Shown piece after piece: positions 1-8,417 of a stretch of DNA of 64,000 bases. The notes beneath the pieces are model-generated. The model saw only the letters and a list, made by a program, of their open reading frames with translations, searched no databases and was not told the DNA's origin. Made by a program: the position numbers and the translations under genes. Each line of letters begins with the position of its first letter. Position 1 is the first letter of the stretch. Origin of the DNA: Devosia sp. RR2S18 (lineage in GTDB: Bacteria; Pseudomonadota; Alphaproteobacteria; Rhizobiales; Devosiaceae); contig NZ_CP126539.1 of the NCBI RefSeq assembly GCF_030177755.1, positions 3,718,001-3,782,000 on the forward strand, written 5' to 3'.

Positions 1-17
1 TACTGTTCGTCACAAGT

Positions 18-73
18 CCTCTTCGTTGCCGGACGAGCCCACAGGTTCAATTGGCAACGAAGAGGCATTTTTT
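18..73 (+). terminator. Rho-independent terminator of a gene left of the window
   Basis: A perfect 13 bp inverted repeat (18-30 and 53-65) with a 22 nt loop is followed by six T residues (68-73). The T run follows the stem on the plus strand, so it terminates rightward transcription entering from outside the window. The leftward strand has no matching T run. Confidence 0.75.
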
Positions 74-247
74 GCGCTTTTTGACCACTGAATCCCAAAG
101 AAGAGTGTCTGAATGGCGCACCCGCTGCGACATAGATGCGCACTGCAATCAATTGGGAGATTATGGGGGTGACTGGCCTCCAATGAAGCGGAACCGCATC
201 ACCATCCTCTCGAGGACCATCTAGGCGCTCGCCTTTAAGTGCGTCAC

Positions 248-1480
248 TTAGCGAACCCTCCCCATGTCCGGCAGGAAGACTGTCAACAACCCCGCCAATG
301 GCAAGAATGAGCATAGCCAGAAGACATGCTCGATGCTGGTGGTGTCAGCCAAGGCACCGAGTGCTGCGGCCGCGATGCCGCCCGCACCAAAGGCAAAGCC
401 GAAGAAGATACCAGCGATCATTCCTATTCGCCCTGGCATCAGTTCCTGCGCGAACACCACGATTGCCGAGAACGCCGACGAGAAGATCAGCCCAGTGAGG
501 ATCGTCAGAATGACGGTCCAGGTGAGATCTGCATAGGGCAAAGCAAGGGTGAAGGGCAGCACGCCCAGGATGGAGAACCAAATGACGAACTTCGCCCCAA
601 AGCGATCGCCGATGGGGCCACCCAGGAACACGCCCAAGGCCGATGCGCCCAGGAAGACAAAGAGAAGAAGCTGGGCGTCCTGAACCCCGACCTGGAACTT
701 GTCGATCAAGAAGAAGGTGTAGTAGCTCGACAAGCTCGCCATGTAGGCGTTCTTGGTCAAAGTCAGTACCGTCAGTACGGTCAGCGCAACCATCGTGGTT
801 CGCCTGTCAAAAAGCAAAGCGGTGCTTGCAGGCGCCTTGCCGGCATTCGACCGCTGATGTTCGGCATACCAACGTCCAACCCGCCAAAGAATGAAGATGC
901 CAACCAGGGATCCCCCGGCGAACAGGCTGACGCTCCACTGGCCGCGTGGCAGCACAATGAAGGCAGCTAGCAACGGCCCGATGGCCGAGCCAGCATTCCC
1001 GCCGACCTGGAACAGTGATTGGGCTAAGCCGTGCCGACCACCAGAAGCGAGGCGAGCAACCCGGCTGGACTCTGGATGAAAGATCGCCGACCCCAATCCA
1101 ATGAACGCGGACCCGACCAGCAACAGCCAGTAGCTCTGCGCAAAGCCAAGAATGATCAGGCCGACCAGGCTTGATGCCATCCCGACCGGGAGCGAGTACG
1201 GCAAGGGCCGTTTGTCAGTGTAGATGCCAATGGCAGGCTGCAGAAGCGAAGCAACGCATTGAAACGTCAGCGTCAGCAGGCCGATCTGCACGTAGTCCAG
1301 ACCATAGCTAGTCTTCAGGATCGGATAGATTGCGGCGAGCAGCGACTGCATGACGTCGTTGATCAGATGACACGCACTCACCGCAAGGATGATGGAGAGC
1401 GTGGTATTCCCATTAACGTTGGTGGCGGTTGCGCTGGCTACCAGCGTGCTGGTCGCCGGCGCGTTGGGTTCAAATGTCAT
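248..1480 (-). CDS. fsr: MFS transporter, fosmidomycin-resistance (Fsr) type
   Basis: The 410-residue protein is a major facilitator superfamily member of about 12 hydrophobic segments, most like the Fsr fosmidomycin efflux family. Seen: an N-terminal segment with the HLINDVMQ stretch typical of Fsr, a D-K-R-P loop between TM2 and TM3, and the G-S-A-I-F-H-P-E-S motif that marks Fsr-like members. It acts in the inner membrane as a proton-driven drug exporter in known relatives; the real substrate here is not shown. Length is normal (~400). It is an isolated gene in accessory DNA, transcribed leftward, with no obvious Shine-Dalgarno before the start. Family call is firm, substrate is inference. 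Confidence 0.85.
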   Translation of the reverse strand: MTFEPNAPATSTLVASATATNVNGNTTLSIILAVSACHLINDVMQSLLAAIYPILKTSYGLDYVQIGLLTLTFQCVASLLQPAIGIYTDKRPLPYSLPVGMASSLVGLIILGFAQSYWLLLVGSAFIGLGSAIFHPESSRVARLASGGRHGLAQSLFQVGGNAGSAIGPLLAAFIVLPRGQWSVSLFAGGSLVGIFILWRVGRWYAEHQRSNAGKAPASTALLFDRRTTMVALTVLTVLTLTKNAYMASLSSYYTFFLIDKFQVGVQDAQLLLFVFLGASALGVFLGGPIGDRFGAKFVIWFSILGVLPFTLALPYADLTWTVILTILTGLIFSSAFSAIVVFAQELMPGRIGMIAGIFFGFAFGAGGIAAAALGALADTTSIEHVFWLCSFLPLAGLLTVFLPDMGRVR

Positions 1481-2301
1481 AGTGCGGATACAGAGGGCCG
1501 TGGTGAGACGTTGTCATGGCTGCTTCATGGGCCTCCAATAACCGAGACAGGAAAGACCCTAGACTTCGACAATCAATGGCAAGACTGGGGCCGTTAGGTG
1601 TCAGTCCGCTGTTAGGATCCGCAGGTAAGAAAGCTGCCGCTCATAGGCAGAGCAAGCGGACTGCAGGTCAGCGCCGAAGAAGGCTTTCCAAAGACAGCCC
1701 GGAGCCCCTCAAGCGTCGTTCGCAGCGCTCCAAACCGATGCGGACGCGGCCATCCTGCGACGCCTGTACGTGCACACCACCAGATCAGCATTGCCGCTAG
1801 AAATTGAGCTTAAGGAGATTGGCGTTGTTCGCGGTTCAACCGGCAAAAGGGGGAAAACAACGTAGCTGGGGAGCGTCTCCACGATCTTTGGTCCGGCAGC
1901 AGGCTGCGCCCGTCGTATTTTTACCAATTGATGGATCATTTGCCCCTCCGTCCCAAGATGGTTAACGAGCGGAGGTCCGGATCGCAACTCTCTGATCAAG
2001 TTACGCACACCTTAGCATCAACGATGAGCAAGAGGTGGGCCTTGCGGGACGTAGCAAAGCAGCGCGCTATTAGTTCGGTCCAGCTTGATCGCGCTGGGTG
2101 CAAGGGAATTCCAAAATTTGGTGGGAAAAGACAACAGCTTTACCCCAGCATCGGATCCGCGAATCCAATCCGCCCTAGCCGATCTCACATGTTTACCTTG
2201 AGGGTTAAGATAAACGCTAGGATTACCTTGGACTTCTCAACGATCCGAGTTCTTGTCCACAGAAGTATTTCGCGACATCCGGCCCAACAGGGTCGGTTCA
2301 T
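1481..2301. other. Intergenic stretch without a supportable gene
   Basis: About 820 bp with no reading frame I can relate to a family. A 99-codon minus-strand frame (1,709-2,008) has no recognisable domain and no good ribosome site, so I do not call it. The stretch presumably holds the upstream region of the MFS gene on its left and the promoter of the small gene at 2,314. Confidence 0.4.
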
Positions 2302-2313
2302 TTGAGGAAAGGC

Positions 2314-2616
2314 ATGGCTGTGCGTACCAAGACTGACCTGACAATAGTTGATGAGGAACATCAGCAAGCCGAAACTGCCATCATGGAAGCCGCTAAGCAA
2401 ACAGCACCAATGGTACAGCGGCTTTCATCGCACCGCGAGCGCATTGACCTGGCGATCAAAGAACTCGAGAGTGAGCGTTTCGAGATGCTCTCCCGGCGCG
2501 ATCATCTACGCCGCCAGGCCGAAGCCCTTGAGCAAGGCTTCGCTCTCCACCTCAACGACATTGACGCGACACTGAAGATGTACGAGGACGGCTTGAACTC
2601 TGTGGCGAACAGCTAG
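2314..2616 (+). CDS. Small coiled-coil protein of unknown function
   Basis: A 100-residue, highly charged, helix-prone protein with no signal peptide or membrane segment. Heptad-like spacing of Leu/Ala/Met runs through most of it, suggesting a coiled coil. I chose the ATG at 2,314 because a GAGG ribosome site (2,304-2,307) precedes it by about 6 nt; an in-frame TTG at 2,302 overlaps that site and is unlikely. No family recognised. It stands alone between the MFS gene and a patch of transposase/recombinase debris. Confidence 0.5.
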   Translation: MAVRTKTDLTIVDEEHQQAETAIMEAAKQTAPMVQRLSSHRERIDLAIKELESERFEMLSRRDHLRRQAEALEQGFALHLNDIDATLKMYEDGLNSVANS

Positions 2617-2720
2617 ACCAACCAAGGGCTTGCCAGAAGCCAAGAGGCACACCAGCTTAGAGATCTGCTTCGGCGATGGCCTGGACCGCACCGGGAAATT
2701 CGGAGGCTTTCTGGTTTAAA

Positions 2721-2835
2721 TTATGCGGCCATGGCCGGTTGTTCCAGTGTGGCGTAGTAGTTCGCCTCGGGTTCGGCTGCCGGGATGTTGCCGATTGGTT
2801 CGAGCCGGCGTCGATTGTTCAGTCGCTCTACTAAG
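2721..2835 (-). pseudogene. IS3-family transposase, C-terminal remnant
   Basis: Reading leftward, about 38 codons encode the typical extreme C-terminus of IS3-family (OrfB, rve) transposases: N-N-R-R-R-L-E-P-I-G-N-I-P followed by E-A-N-Y-Y-A-T-L-E and a TAA stop at 2,721-2,723. The catalytic core is absent upstream, where the sequence changes into a recombinase fragment on the opposite strand. This is debris of an insertion sequence. Confidence 0.7.
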
Positions 2836-3237
2836 CCTGCTCTGGCGCGGCCCGTTTCGGCAAATCACTGCAAGGGGCACTCCATCGCCATGGATGCACT
2901 GGACACTGTGGTGGTCGATCACCTCTCGGAGCGCCCGTTCACGTCCGAGCGCCTCACGAGTTCGATGACATTCTTCGGGAGCGTATCGCTGCGGGCCGAG
3001 CGTGAGTGCGCACAAGCTGCCCTTGAGCGCGCTAGACCTCACGTCAACGCGAACACCCTCACACCCGCCGCTCTGGAACGGTTTGGCCAGAACATGCGCG
3101 AGAGGATTTCCAGCGACGATATCGGGCTCCGCAAGACCGACCTGTGCTCGGACATCGAGCAAATTGAGGTCGCGGACGACGTCGTGCGAATCGTCGGAGA
3201 CAAAGCGACGCTAGAACAGGCCATCGTGGCGATGTAG
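2836..3237 (+). pseudogene. Large serine recombinase, C-terminal remnant
   Basis: The 134 codons match the C-terminal part of resolvase/large-serine-recombinase proteins of alphaproteobacteria. Seen: a C-K-G-H-S-I-A-M-D-A-L-D-T-V-V-V-D-H-L stretch after the zinc-ribbon region, an Arg/Glu-rich helix, and the terminal V-R-I-V-G-D-K-A-T-L-E-Q-A motif. The catalytic N-terminal domain, the core recombinase domain and most of the zinc ribbon are missing, and part of the coiled coil also seems deleted. It ends 33 bp before transposon-end-like sequence, so it probably was cargo of an older element. Confidence 0.75.
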
Positions 3238-3269
3238 CGGTTCGCATTTCTGATCGAAACGTCCCAAAA

Positions 3270-3306
3270 ACCTCTGGAATCGACCCGCGTTCGATTTGGC
3301 CCGACC
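3270..3306 (-). repeat. Transposon right-end-like sequence (older element)
   Basis: Read leftward from 3,306: GGTCGG, 14 nt, then GGGTCGA starting at offset 21. This matches the right end at 25,758 (TGTCGG, 14 nt, GGGTCGA at offset 21), and much of the spacer is identical. Both copies are followed on the plus strand by GTTTT. I read it as the right end of an element that lay to the left, abutting the next element. Confidence 0.5.
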
Positions 3307-3310
3307 GTTT

Positions 3311-3405
3311 TGTCGGCACCAAGAAATTGTGAGTCGACTAAGTGCCTGTGTCCGCTACATGCGCCAACAATTCCTGAGTCGATCAGCCAAATAAACCCGA
3401 GTCGA
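3311..3405 (+). repeat. Left end of the island: terminal TGTCGG and three GAGTCGA sites
   Basis: TGTCGG at 3,311-3,316, then GAGTCGA at 3,331-3,337, 3,376-3,382 and 3,399-3,405, all in the same orientation. Spacing is 45 and 23 bp. The right end at 25,758 has the reverse-complement arrangement. Repeated transposase-binding sites at one terminus are the simplest reading. Confidence 0.5.
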
Positions 3406-3429
3406 TTTCGGCAGGTTGCCAAAGGATCA

Positions 3430-4676
3430 CGAGTCTCCTGCAGCAGGTCCTGGATAGTTATTGTCCGGTTTTCCTGTCGAGCTCGTTGACGGGCTCCCTT
3501 GACCCATCCGGTCACATCCGCACCACTGGCGCCATGCCCGAGCTCGGCAACATGCCGAAGGTCTGCGCCGGGCAGATCATCACCCAGGTGCTGCCGGAGA
3601 ATGCCCTGCAGCGCCTCCTTGTCGGGCTTCTCAATATGGATGATCCGCGAAAGTCGGCCGGGACGGATCAAAGCAGGATCAAGCTTCTGGGGGTAGTTGG
3701 TTGCGCCCATGATGATCAGCTTCGAACTCACCGAAGACGCCGCACTGTCGAGCTTGAGCAGGATGTGCCCAACGACTGGCATCCACCAATCTCCACGGTT
3801 CACGAGGCTAGCCCTCGATGGAATGCCGTCGACCCTCATCAATGAACAGCAAGGCGGGCGCCACGGCAGCGGCTTCGGCAAAGACCTGGTCGATCTGCTT
3901 GATGGCGCTGTCGAGATAGCCTGGCTCGTTCGCGAACCAGGCACTTACCGATGTTGAGAACAGGGGAATGCCGGCACTCTTGGCAAGGCTCCGGGAAAGG
4001 TCGACTTCCCAAGACCTGGTTCCGATGCCAAGACGACTGCCCGATCCATGGCACTGAAAGGGAGCTTGCCGGCACGCCATTGGGCAAGATCAAGGATTAA
4101 TCCCTTGCCCCAGTCGAGTGCCGCTCCGTAGCCATGCAGTTCATCACGATGCGGAACATCCGAGAGGCCGGGGGCAAAGGCAGACTTCGACTTCGATGCA
4201 GATGCCAAGCGCTCCACGCATGCCTTGGCCGAACTGCCCACGCGGATTGCGGCGCAGATGTCTCCATAGTCGAGCCCGGCAGCGACACCTGAGGGCATCG
4301 TGCGTGGAAACCGACCGGTCGCGGCCTTGATGGCTTCCCGGAGCATGGCGTCGTCGGGCGCTGGGATCATGAGGTAGATGTCGACCGAACCTGTCATCGC
4401 CTTCGGAAGGCAGGTGGCAGGGTTGTGAGAAATGCCCACCGTGCGGCCACCGGCTGACAATGCCAGGATTGCCTGATCACCAGGCACATCTTCTCGGTAT
4501 CGGGGCTTTGCCGGTTCCTTAGCCGAGTGGACGAACTTCCAGTCACCCAGGCGCTTGGCAGCCTTGGCGAGGAGCTCCACCCACTCAGCGGTGGGAGCTT
4601 CAATGACCACACAAACGGTGCTGTCGCGGCGAAGCTGCGTGAGCTGGGCGGGCAAGAGTGCCTTGCGGATCATCAT
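3430..4676 (-). pseudogene. FtsH/CDC48-like AAA+ ATPase, frameshifted and 3'-truncated
   Basis: Three reading frames together spell one AAA+ protein. Frame 1 (4,676 to ~4,000) gives an unrecognised N-terminal domain and Walker A (S-E-P-G-L-G-K-S-T-F). Frame 2 (~4,000 to ~3,840) gives the next helix and Walker B (A-L-L-F-I-D-E). Frame 3 (~3,840 to ~3,430) gives D-G-I-P-S-R, sensor 1 (G-A-T-N-Y), arginine finger region (P-A-L-I-R-P-G-R) and the lid helices. Two frameshifts therefore fall between Walker A and the D-G-I-P-S-R stretch. The gene stops abruptly at the island's left end; an FtsH-like protein would continue beyond the lid, so any protease domain is lost. A small leader gene precedes it. 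Family is clear, function is gone. Confidence 0.75.
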
Positions 4677-4702
4677 CTCCGGAAGGATCGTGGTTACTGA
4701 CC

Positions 4703-4786
4703 TTACTGCCTTGCGGGACGGAATGCGCGGATGAAGCTCATTGAGCTGTCAAGTGAGACGTCGTCATATTCATCATTGTCAGCCAT
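4703..4786 (-). CDS. Very small acidic ORF upstream of the AAA gene
   Basis: A 27-codon frame (ATG at 4,786, TAA at 4,703-4,705) encodes an acidic N-terminal half (M-A-D-N-D-E-Y-D-D-V) and a basic C-terminus (F-I-R-A-F-R-P-A-R). It lies 26 bp upstream of the AAA pseudogene on the same strand, suggesting a former two-gene operon. No family recognised; too short to be confident that it is translated. Confidence 0.3.
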   Translation of the reverse strand: MADNDEYDDVSLDSSMSFIRAFRPARQ

Positions 4787-5346
4787 TGCTGCCTCGTTCT
4801 CCAGCGAGGTTACGGCCGAGCGATTACGCCCTCGCCGAACTTGGCTGGTTGCTTGGGTGCCGCTTGGGCCACCCGGGGTTTTGGATGTTCATGGATTACT
4901 CAGAGAGAGGGGCGTTTGCCCCATAGTCGATGATCTATGCGGCCCAGCAGGAGGCGGGCCAAATTACGGGCGTGCGTAGCGGAGAGCCGCTTTCGCTTCT
5001 CTGGATCGACTTCGCCGGCGACGTGGGTGTCGGTGATGAGCATGGGAGGATACCTGGTGAGGTCCTCCCGAAAACTGCAGCTAGAGGTGCAGTTCGGACC
5101 GCTGGAGGACAACGCGAACCGTGCGGCTGCCGCTTGGCGCCGCCGGTAGATTTTCGCGTTTAGCTATGGTCTTCAGCGTGATCATGGGTGAACAGAAGTG
5201 AACCTGAAAACTCGAGTCAACGCCTATGTGCGAGTGAACCGAAGTTCTATGCCCTTCTCACGCAGGATGGATCCGGCCAACAGGGCAACGAAACCGCAGA
5301 AGACCCCGTTTGCAGTGCAACTCAGCTGAAGTCGAAAGGAACTCAG
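4787..5346. other. Intergenic stretch, no supportable gene
   Basis: About 560 bp between the leftward AAA operon and the rightward PRC-barrel gene. It should contain both promoters. Short frames on both strands show no recognisable motif. CTCGAGTCA at about 5,210 faintly resembles the GAGTCGA end sites but lacks their context. Confidence 0.4.
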
Positions 5347-6060
5347 ATGAAGCTCCACCTGATGTCGTCCGCCGTCCTGCTATGCTGCGGACTTGCCTCG
5401 AGCACCCTGGCCGCAGGGCTGGAGCCGGTGGTCGTTGACACCTGGGACGATGAATTCTGCCGTGACTCCGGCACCAGCGTTGCCGACCTGATCGCAGGCA
5501 TCGTCGTCTACGGGCCCGTGCGTGGCGCAGAGCCCATTGGCGGGACGGAAGATCTGATCCTGCGGTCAGATGGCGAGGTGCTGGCGCTTGTAGCGGAGAT
5601 CGGCGGCTTTCTCGACATTGGTGATGTTCACGTCAGCGTGCCATGGGACCAGGTGCAGTTCGGCGAAGGATGGGCCAGGGTGCCGATCGTCGAGGACACA
5701 GTTGGGGACTACGGGTTGCTGGAGGACAATACCGAGTTTCGGGCTGTGGCCGGCAACATCACCGCTGGCGTCGATGACCTCAGCCCCGGAGCCGGTGCCT
5801 GGCGGGCCAGTGCCTTGATCGGCGATGTCGTGAACACGCGCGATGGCGTTGGCTTCGGCAGGGTGCAGGACCTTCTGATCTCGGGCGACGAAGCCAAGGC
5901 AATGATCGTCGCTCCGAACCTGGGCCTTGGGTTGTTCGGTGAGCATGCCATTCCCTTCCAGCCGCTTGCGGAAGGCGAGTGGACCCAGGGCGACACCGTG
6001 TTCCAGCTGGTTTACGACCAAACGGAAATGGAGGATATCGGCGCCTTTGCCTGTGACTAG
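5347..6060 (+). CDS. Secreted PRC-barrel protein (copy 1)
   Basis: A 237-residue protein with a Sec signal peptide (residues 1-23, cleavage after S-T-L-A-A) and two PRC-barrel-like units. The first is marked by D-L-I-L-R-S-D-G-E-V-L-A-L-V-A-E-I-G-G, the second by G-R-V-Q-D-L-L-I. The ATG at 5,347 is chosen because AAAGGA (5,335-5,340) precedes it and the signal peptide starts there; an upstream in-frame extension to 5,188 looks non-coding. It is a paralogue of the proteins at 10,348 and 12,989 but lacks their EF-hand-like N-terminal part. PRC barrels are small beta-barrels found in photosynthetic reaction centre H subunits and in RNA-processing and envelope proteins. Its periplasmic role here is unknown. 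Confidence 0.75.
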   Translation: MKLHLMSSAVLLCCGLASSTLAAGLEPVVVDTWDDEFCRDSGTSVADLIAGIVVYGPVRGAEPIGGTEDLILRSDGEVLALVAEIGGFLDIGDVHVSVPWDQVQFGEGWARVPIVEDTVGDYGLLEDNTEFRAVAGNITAGVDDLSPGAGAWRASALIGDVVNTRDGVGFGRVQDLLISGDEAKAMIVAPNLGLGLFGEHAIPFQPLAEGEWTQGDTVFQLVYDQTEMEDIGAFACD

Positions 6061-6080
6061 GCGCCAGGTGGACAGACCTC

Positions 6081-7190
6081 ATGAAGAAAGCTCACGGAAA
6101 ATGGCGCCGCTGGGCGTCGGCAGCGCTGCTCACCCTGACGCTTCTGGTGGTGGTAGCGTCGTTCCTGCCCTTGCTGGAGTCCAATGCATGGTGGGTGCGG
6201 TATATGGATTACCCGCGCCTCCAGTTGGCAATCGCACTGCCGATTCTGTTGATCCTCTACCTCGTGGTCCATCAGCGTGTCGGCAGGAACGGATGGGCAT
6301 TGGGTCTGCTGACAGTCGGAGCTCTGGGCTATCACGGCTCCGAGCTGTACCCCTACAGCTCACTGGTGGCGCACCAAGCTGTCGAGTTCGACAGCTGTCC
6401 AAGTGACAGCCTCGTCTCGGTCATGATTGCCAACGTGCAGGAAGGCAACGAACGCTCAGAAGAGTTCCTGCATATGGTTGGTGAGATTGATCCGGATGTT
6501 CTCCTGGTCATGGAAACGGACCAATGGTGGGATCAGCAACTTTCAGAAATTGACGAGCAATTTACGGGCCGGGTGCAGCACATTCCCCAAAACGAAGGCG
6601 ACTTCGGGATGCATCTATTCTCAAAGCTCGAACTTGTTTCACCCGAGTTCAGATTCTTCTTCGATGCCTACACCCCAACGCTCTTCAGCGGCATCAGGCT
6701 TCGGAATGGTGAGACATTTGACTTCGTCGGGGTGCACCCACGCCCACCGATACCGCCGTCGCAGTCGACGGCATATCGCGATGGCCACTTGTTGAAAGCT
6801 GCACTGGAGGCACGCTCATCGGCTCTGCCCACCATTGTCGCCGGAGACACCAACAGTGTCCCCTGGGAAGATGTGACCCGCCGGATGATGCGCATAGGTG
6901 AGTTGCTGGATCCACGGATTGGTCGTGGCCTCTATCCGACCTTTGGAGCCAAAAACCCCGTCATTTCCTGGCCGCTGGATCACATCCTGTTCCAGGAGGA
7001 TTTCGGTCTGGAAAGCTTCGAAGTGCTACCCGAATTTGGGTCCGACCACTACCCTGTTCTGGCTCGCCTCTGTCTATCCGCTGCGACTGGGGAAGTTCAG
7101 TCTGCTTCTTCACTCCGCGAAGGGGATCTTGAGCAAGCAGATCAAGCGATTGCCGCGGCCATGGCGAAGGATACAGACGAAGAAACCTAG
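6081..7190 (+). CDS. Membrane-anchored endonuclease/exonuclease/phosphatase (EEP) family protein
   Basis: A 369-residue protein with three N-terminal hydrophobic segments (about residues 12-32, 45-65 and 72-90) followed by an EEP domain on the far side of the membrane. Catalytic-type motifs are visible: an I-A-N-V-Q strand with Asn, P-D-V-L-L-V-M-E-T with the metal-binding Glu, G-V-H-P-R-P-P, V-A-G-D-T-N-S with Asp and Asn, W-P-L-D-H-I-L-F and the terminal G-S-D-H-Y-P-V with catalytic His. The core is therefore intact. Substrate may be a phosphodiester or phospholipid; not predictable. It starts 20 bp after the PRC-barrel gene on the same strand and is probably cotranscribed. Confidence 0.85.
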   Translation: MKKAHGKWRRWASAALLTLTLLVVVASFLPLLESNAWWVRYMDYPRLQLAIALPILLILYLVVHQRVGRNGWALGLLTVGALGYHGSELYPYSSLVAHQAVEFDSCPSDSLVSVMIANVQEGNERSEEFLHMVGEIDPDVLLVMETDQWWDQQLSEIDEQFTGRVQHIPQNEGDFGMHLFSKLELVSPEFRFFFDAYTPTLFSGIRLRNGETFDFVGVHPRPPIPPSQSTAYRDGHLLKAALEARSSALPTIVAGDTNSVPWEDVTRRMMRIGELLDPRIGRGLYPTFGAKNPVISWPLDHILFQEDFGLESFEVLPEFGSDHYPVLARLCLSAATGEVQSASSLREGDLEQADQAIAAAMAKDTDEET

Positions 7191-7502
7191 TCCGTGTGCC
7201 TAGACTTCGTTTGCATCCTTGGACAGCCAAGAACATAGCGCCCGGAGGGGACCGGCTGCCCCTCCCGACAGAAGACCGGGATGATCCGCCACCCAGCCCA
7301 CTGCATCCATCTTTGCAAAGGTACCCCGTCAGTTCAACCGCCGGAGGTGTGCTAATTGTCGAAAGCGCTGTCCCACCCCGATCGCGGACTAGCCTGGCAT
7401 ATCTGCAGGAACAGATCAGCTGATGCACCATTGGCTGAGTGACAGGGCAGCCGGAGGTTGCCCTGCATCATCCACGAGAGAATAACTGAAGGAGACTGAT
7501 CG
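7191..7502. other. Intergenic stretch before the SurA-like gene
   Basis: 312 bp with no convincing coding signal. It likely holds the promoter of the SurA-like gene at 7,503; GAAGGAGACTG just before the start is a good ribosome site. No terminator for the upstream EEP gene is obvious. Confidence 0.4.
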
Positions 7503-8303
7503 ATGATCAAGCTCGACAACAGACTATTCGCCGCCGTGAGCGTCGCAACCCTTATGACAGGAGCTATGGCGCTACCTGCGACCGCGCAGGATGCCGCCAG
7601 CACCGATTCAGCAGCACAGACTGAAGCCGAAGCGTCAGCAACAACGACGGATGCGTCTGCAGGCACTGGAGCTAGCCAGGCAGGTCAGTCTGGCGCCGCG
7701 ACATCCGACAGCGTCGTGGCTGAAGTGAATGGCACGCAGATCACCCTGTCGGACGTGCGGAACGCCATTTCCACCCTGCCGCCACAGATGCAGCAGTTCC
7801 CAGAGGAGATGGTCGTCTCGCTGGCGTTGGACCAGTTGGTCACCCGTGAGCTCATTCTGAACCAGGCCCAAGCAAGCGGTCTTGAGTCTGATCCGGAGGT
7901 GCAAAGCCTCGTTCAGACCATGATGGAGGAAATCACCGAACAGGCTCTGGTGCAGGTTTGGGTCGCAAGGCAGCTCAACGAGCAGATTACCGATGAACAA
8001 CTGCAGTCAGCGTTTGCCAGCTTCCAGGAGACTAACCCGGATGCCGTCGTGACATTCGAGCAGGCTCGCCCCCAGATCGAACAGGCACTGCGGCAGCAGC
8101 TGGCCGCAAGCCTAGGGGAGCAACTCCGTCGGGATGCGGAGGTCACCTATTTCGACGCTGCCGGCAATCCAACTGAGCAGTCCGACGGCTCGGCAATGCA
8201 GAACGAGCCTGCTGCAGACGATCAGAACAACTCCGCCGCGTCGGAAACTGAAGAGAGTGCGGACGATGCGGATACGGAAGGTTCTACTGAGTCTACGCAG
8301 TAG
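7503..8303 (+). CDS. SurA-like periplasmic chaperone lacking the PPIase domain
   Basis: A 266-residue protein with a signal peptide (cleavage after A-T-A-Q-D, near residue 29), a low-complexity Ala/Ser/Thr/Glu linker (30-70) and a SurA_N-like helical domain (about 73-215): V-V-A-E-V-N-G-T-Q-I, then L-V-T-R-E-L-I-L-N-Q-A. The C-terminal helix of parvulin-type chaperones (P-Q-I-E-Q-A-L-R-Q-Q-L) follows directly where a rotamase domain would normally be inserted, so the isomerase unit is missing. The tail (215-266) is acidic and disordered. Inferred role: holding unfolded outer-membrane or secreted proteins. A strong ribosome site and a perfect terminator flank it. A truncated near-copy lies at 16,641. 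Confidence 0.8.
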   Translation: MIKLDNRLFAAVSVATLMTGAMALPATAQDAASTDSAAQTEAEASATTTDASAGTGASQAGQSGAATSDSVVAEVNGTQITLSDVRNAISTLPPQMQQFPEEMVVSLALDQLVTRELILNQAQASGLESDPEVQSLVQTMMEEITEQALVQVWVARQLNEQITDEQLQSAFASFQETNPDAVVTFEQARPQIEQALRQQLAASLGEQLRRDAEVTYFDAAGNPTEQSDGSAMQNEPAADDQNNSAASETEESADDADTEGSTESTQ

Positions 8304-8312
8304 AACCCAAGG

Positions 8313-8335
8313 GCGGCGGCTTCGGCCGCCGCTTT
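8313..8335 (+). terminator. Rho-independent terminator with UUCG loop
   Basis: An 8 bp perfect GC stem (8,313-8,320 / 8,325-8,332) closes a TTCG tetraloop and is followed by TTT. It begins 10 bp after the SurA-like stop codon. Confidence 0.8.
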
Positions 8336-8417
8336 GCCACCCCGCGTTCTTCGCCACCTGACGCAGCAAATCCACCGGTGCTCGAACTCAGGGCAGCGTG
8401 GTCTAGCGCCTTGTAGC

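Noticed and set aside
1709..2008. 99-codon minus-strand ORF
   Set aside because: No ribosome site, no motif and ambiguous composition; left as intergenic.
3430..4676. TnsC/TniB transposition ATPase
   Set aside because: G-A-T-N-Y plus P-A-L-I-R-P-G-R and D-G-I-P-S-R are FtsH/CDC48-type, not TnsC-type, and no TnsA/B/TniA neighbours are present.
5190..5240. Another transposon end around CTCGAGTCA
   Set aside because: It lacks the TGTCGG terminus and the 21 bp offset, and no second site is nearby.
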